Both the position numbers and the translations under genes were made by a program. 13,875 bases of DNA from JBMOMT01 sp049324835 (GTDB lineage: Bacteria > Chloroflexota > Anaerolineae > CAYNKW01). Within the stretch, counting starts at the first letter, position 1, and every line of letters starts with the position of its first letter. This document shows, piece by piece, positions 13,763 through 13,875 of this stretch. Where the stretch lies: assembly GCA_049324835.1 (NCBI GenBank), contig JBMOMT010000038.1, positions 1 through 13,875 of the forward strand, given 5' to 3'. The notes under the pieces are model-generated. The model was not told the origin of the DNA and did not search any database. It was given only the letters and a program-made list of their open reading frames with translations.

Positions 13763-13875
13763 TAAGCCGACCCGCCTACCAGGGCCTCAAACTCGGCTTG
13801 CGCCAACTGCTCGTCCATCTCCGCGATCATGGTGTTGATCCGCCCGGTAATGTCGAATCCAGCGGGGGCAAAAAA
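13762..13875 (-). CDS. C-terminal end of an unidentified phage structural-module protein (partial)
   Basis: Only the last 37 codons lie in the window; the gene runs off the right edge. The visible end reads from FFAPAGFDITGRINTM through an acidic, probably helical stretch (IAEMDEQLAQAEFEALVGG) to a TAA stop. That stop shares one base with the ATG of the next gene (TAATG), a usual sign of translational coupling in a phage structural operon. The remaining sequence is too short to assign a family. From its place upstream of the neck and tail genes it could be a head-tail connector or another small neck or head protein, but that is position-based inference only. Confidence 0.7.
   Translation of the reverse strand, partial: FFAPAGFDITGRINTMIAEMDEQLAQAEFEALVGGSA

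Noticed and set aside
1..13875. tRNA genes, attachment sites, insertion sequences or integrase
   Set aside because: I saw no tRNA-like cloverleaf, no transposase or recombinase motifs and no paired inverted repeats of insertion-sequence type in the window.

Overview
The window is the tail half of the structural module of a tailed phage or prophage. All supportable genes lie on the minus strand, so transcription runs from base 13875 towards base 1. The sequence is GC-rich, and genes are packed with 1-4 base overlaps or very short gaps. The gene set matches long, non-contractile siphovirus tails of the broad lambda-like type: tail terminator, tail tube, a G/GT-type chaperone pair, tape measure, distal tail protein, DUF1833 protein, NlpC/P60-like hydrolase, J/TipJ-like hub protein and a glycine-rich fibre tip. 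This gene order and the hydrolase/J pair point to a Gram-negative, probably proteobacterial, host. There is no integrase, lysis gene or host gene in view, so lytic phage and prophage cannot be told apart.

Layout in transcription order: (1) 13875-10968, the neck-side region: the C-terminal end of an unidentified protein, a 520-aa protein with a carbohydrate-binding-like module and probable beta-helix, a 311-aa protein made largely of twelve ~20-residue repeats, and a 99-aa protein resembling those annotated as fibre-tail adaptors. (2) 10967-9158, the tail tube block: a 97-base gap ending in a GC-rich hairpin, the tail terminator, the tail tube protein, and the chaperone G with its -1 frame extension T. 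G ends at a GGGAAAC heptamer in the correct phase, with a stop codon directly after it and a GC-rich stem 7 bases downstream. (3) 9144-6571, the tape measure protein (857 aa). (4) 6569-1656, the tail tip: distal tail protein, DUF1833 protein, hydrolase and J-like protein. (5) 1654-101, the glycine-rich receptor-binding fibre and a small protein behind it. (6) 100-1, a non-coding stretch with a perfect 17-bp direct repeat.

The proteins would act in one assembly path. The hub proteins (J-like, hydrolase, DUF1833, distal tail) form an initiator. G and GT coat the tape measure and recruit tube subunits, the terminator caps the tube, and the finished tail joins the head through neck proteins. The points of most interest are the programmed frameshift, the repeat/beta-helix/adaptor cassette on the neck side of the terminator, and recurrent small beta-domain insertions into conserved tail proteins (a doubly nested one in the distal tail protein and one in the J-like protein).
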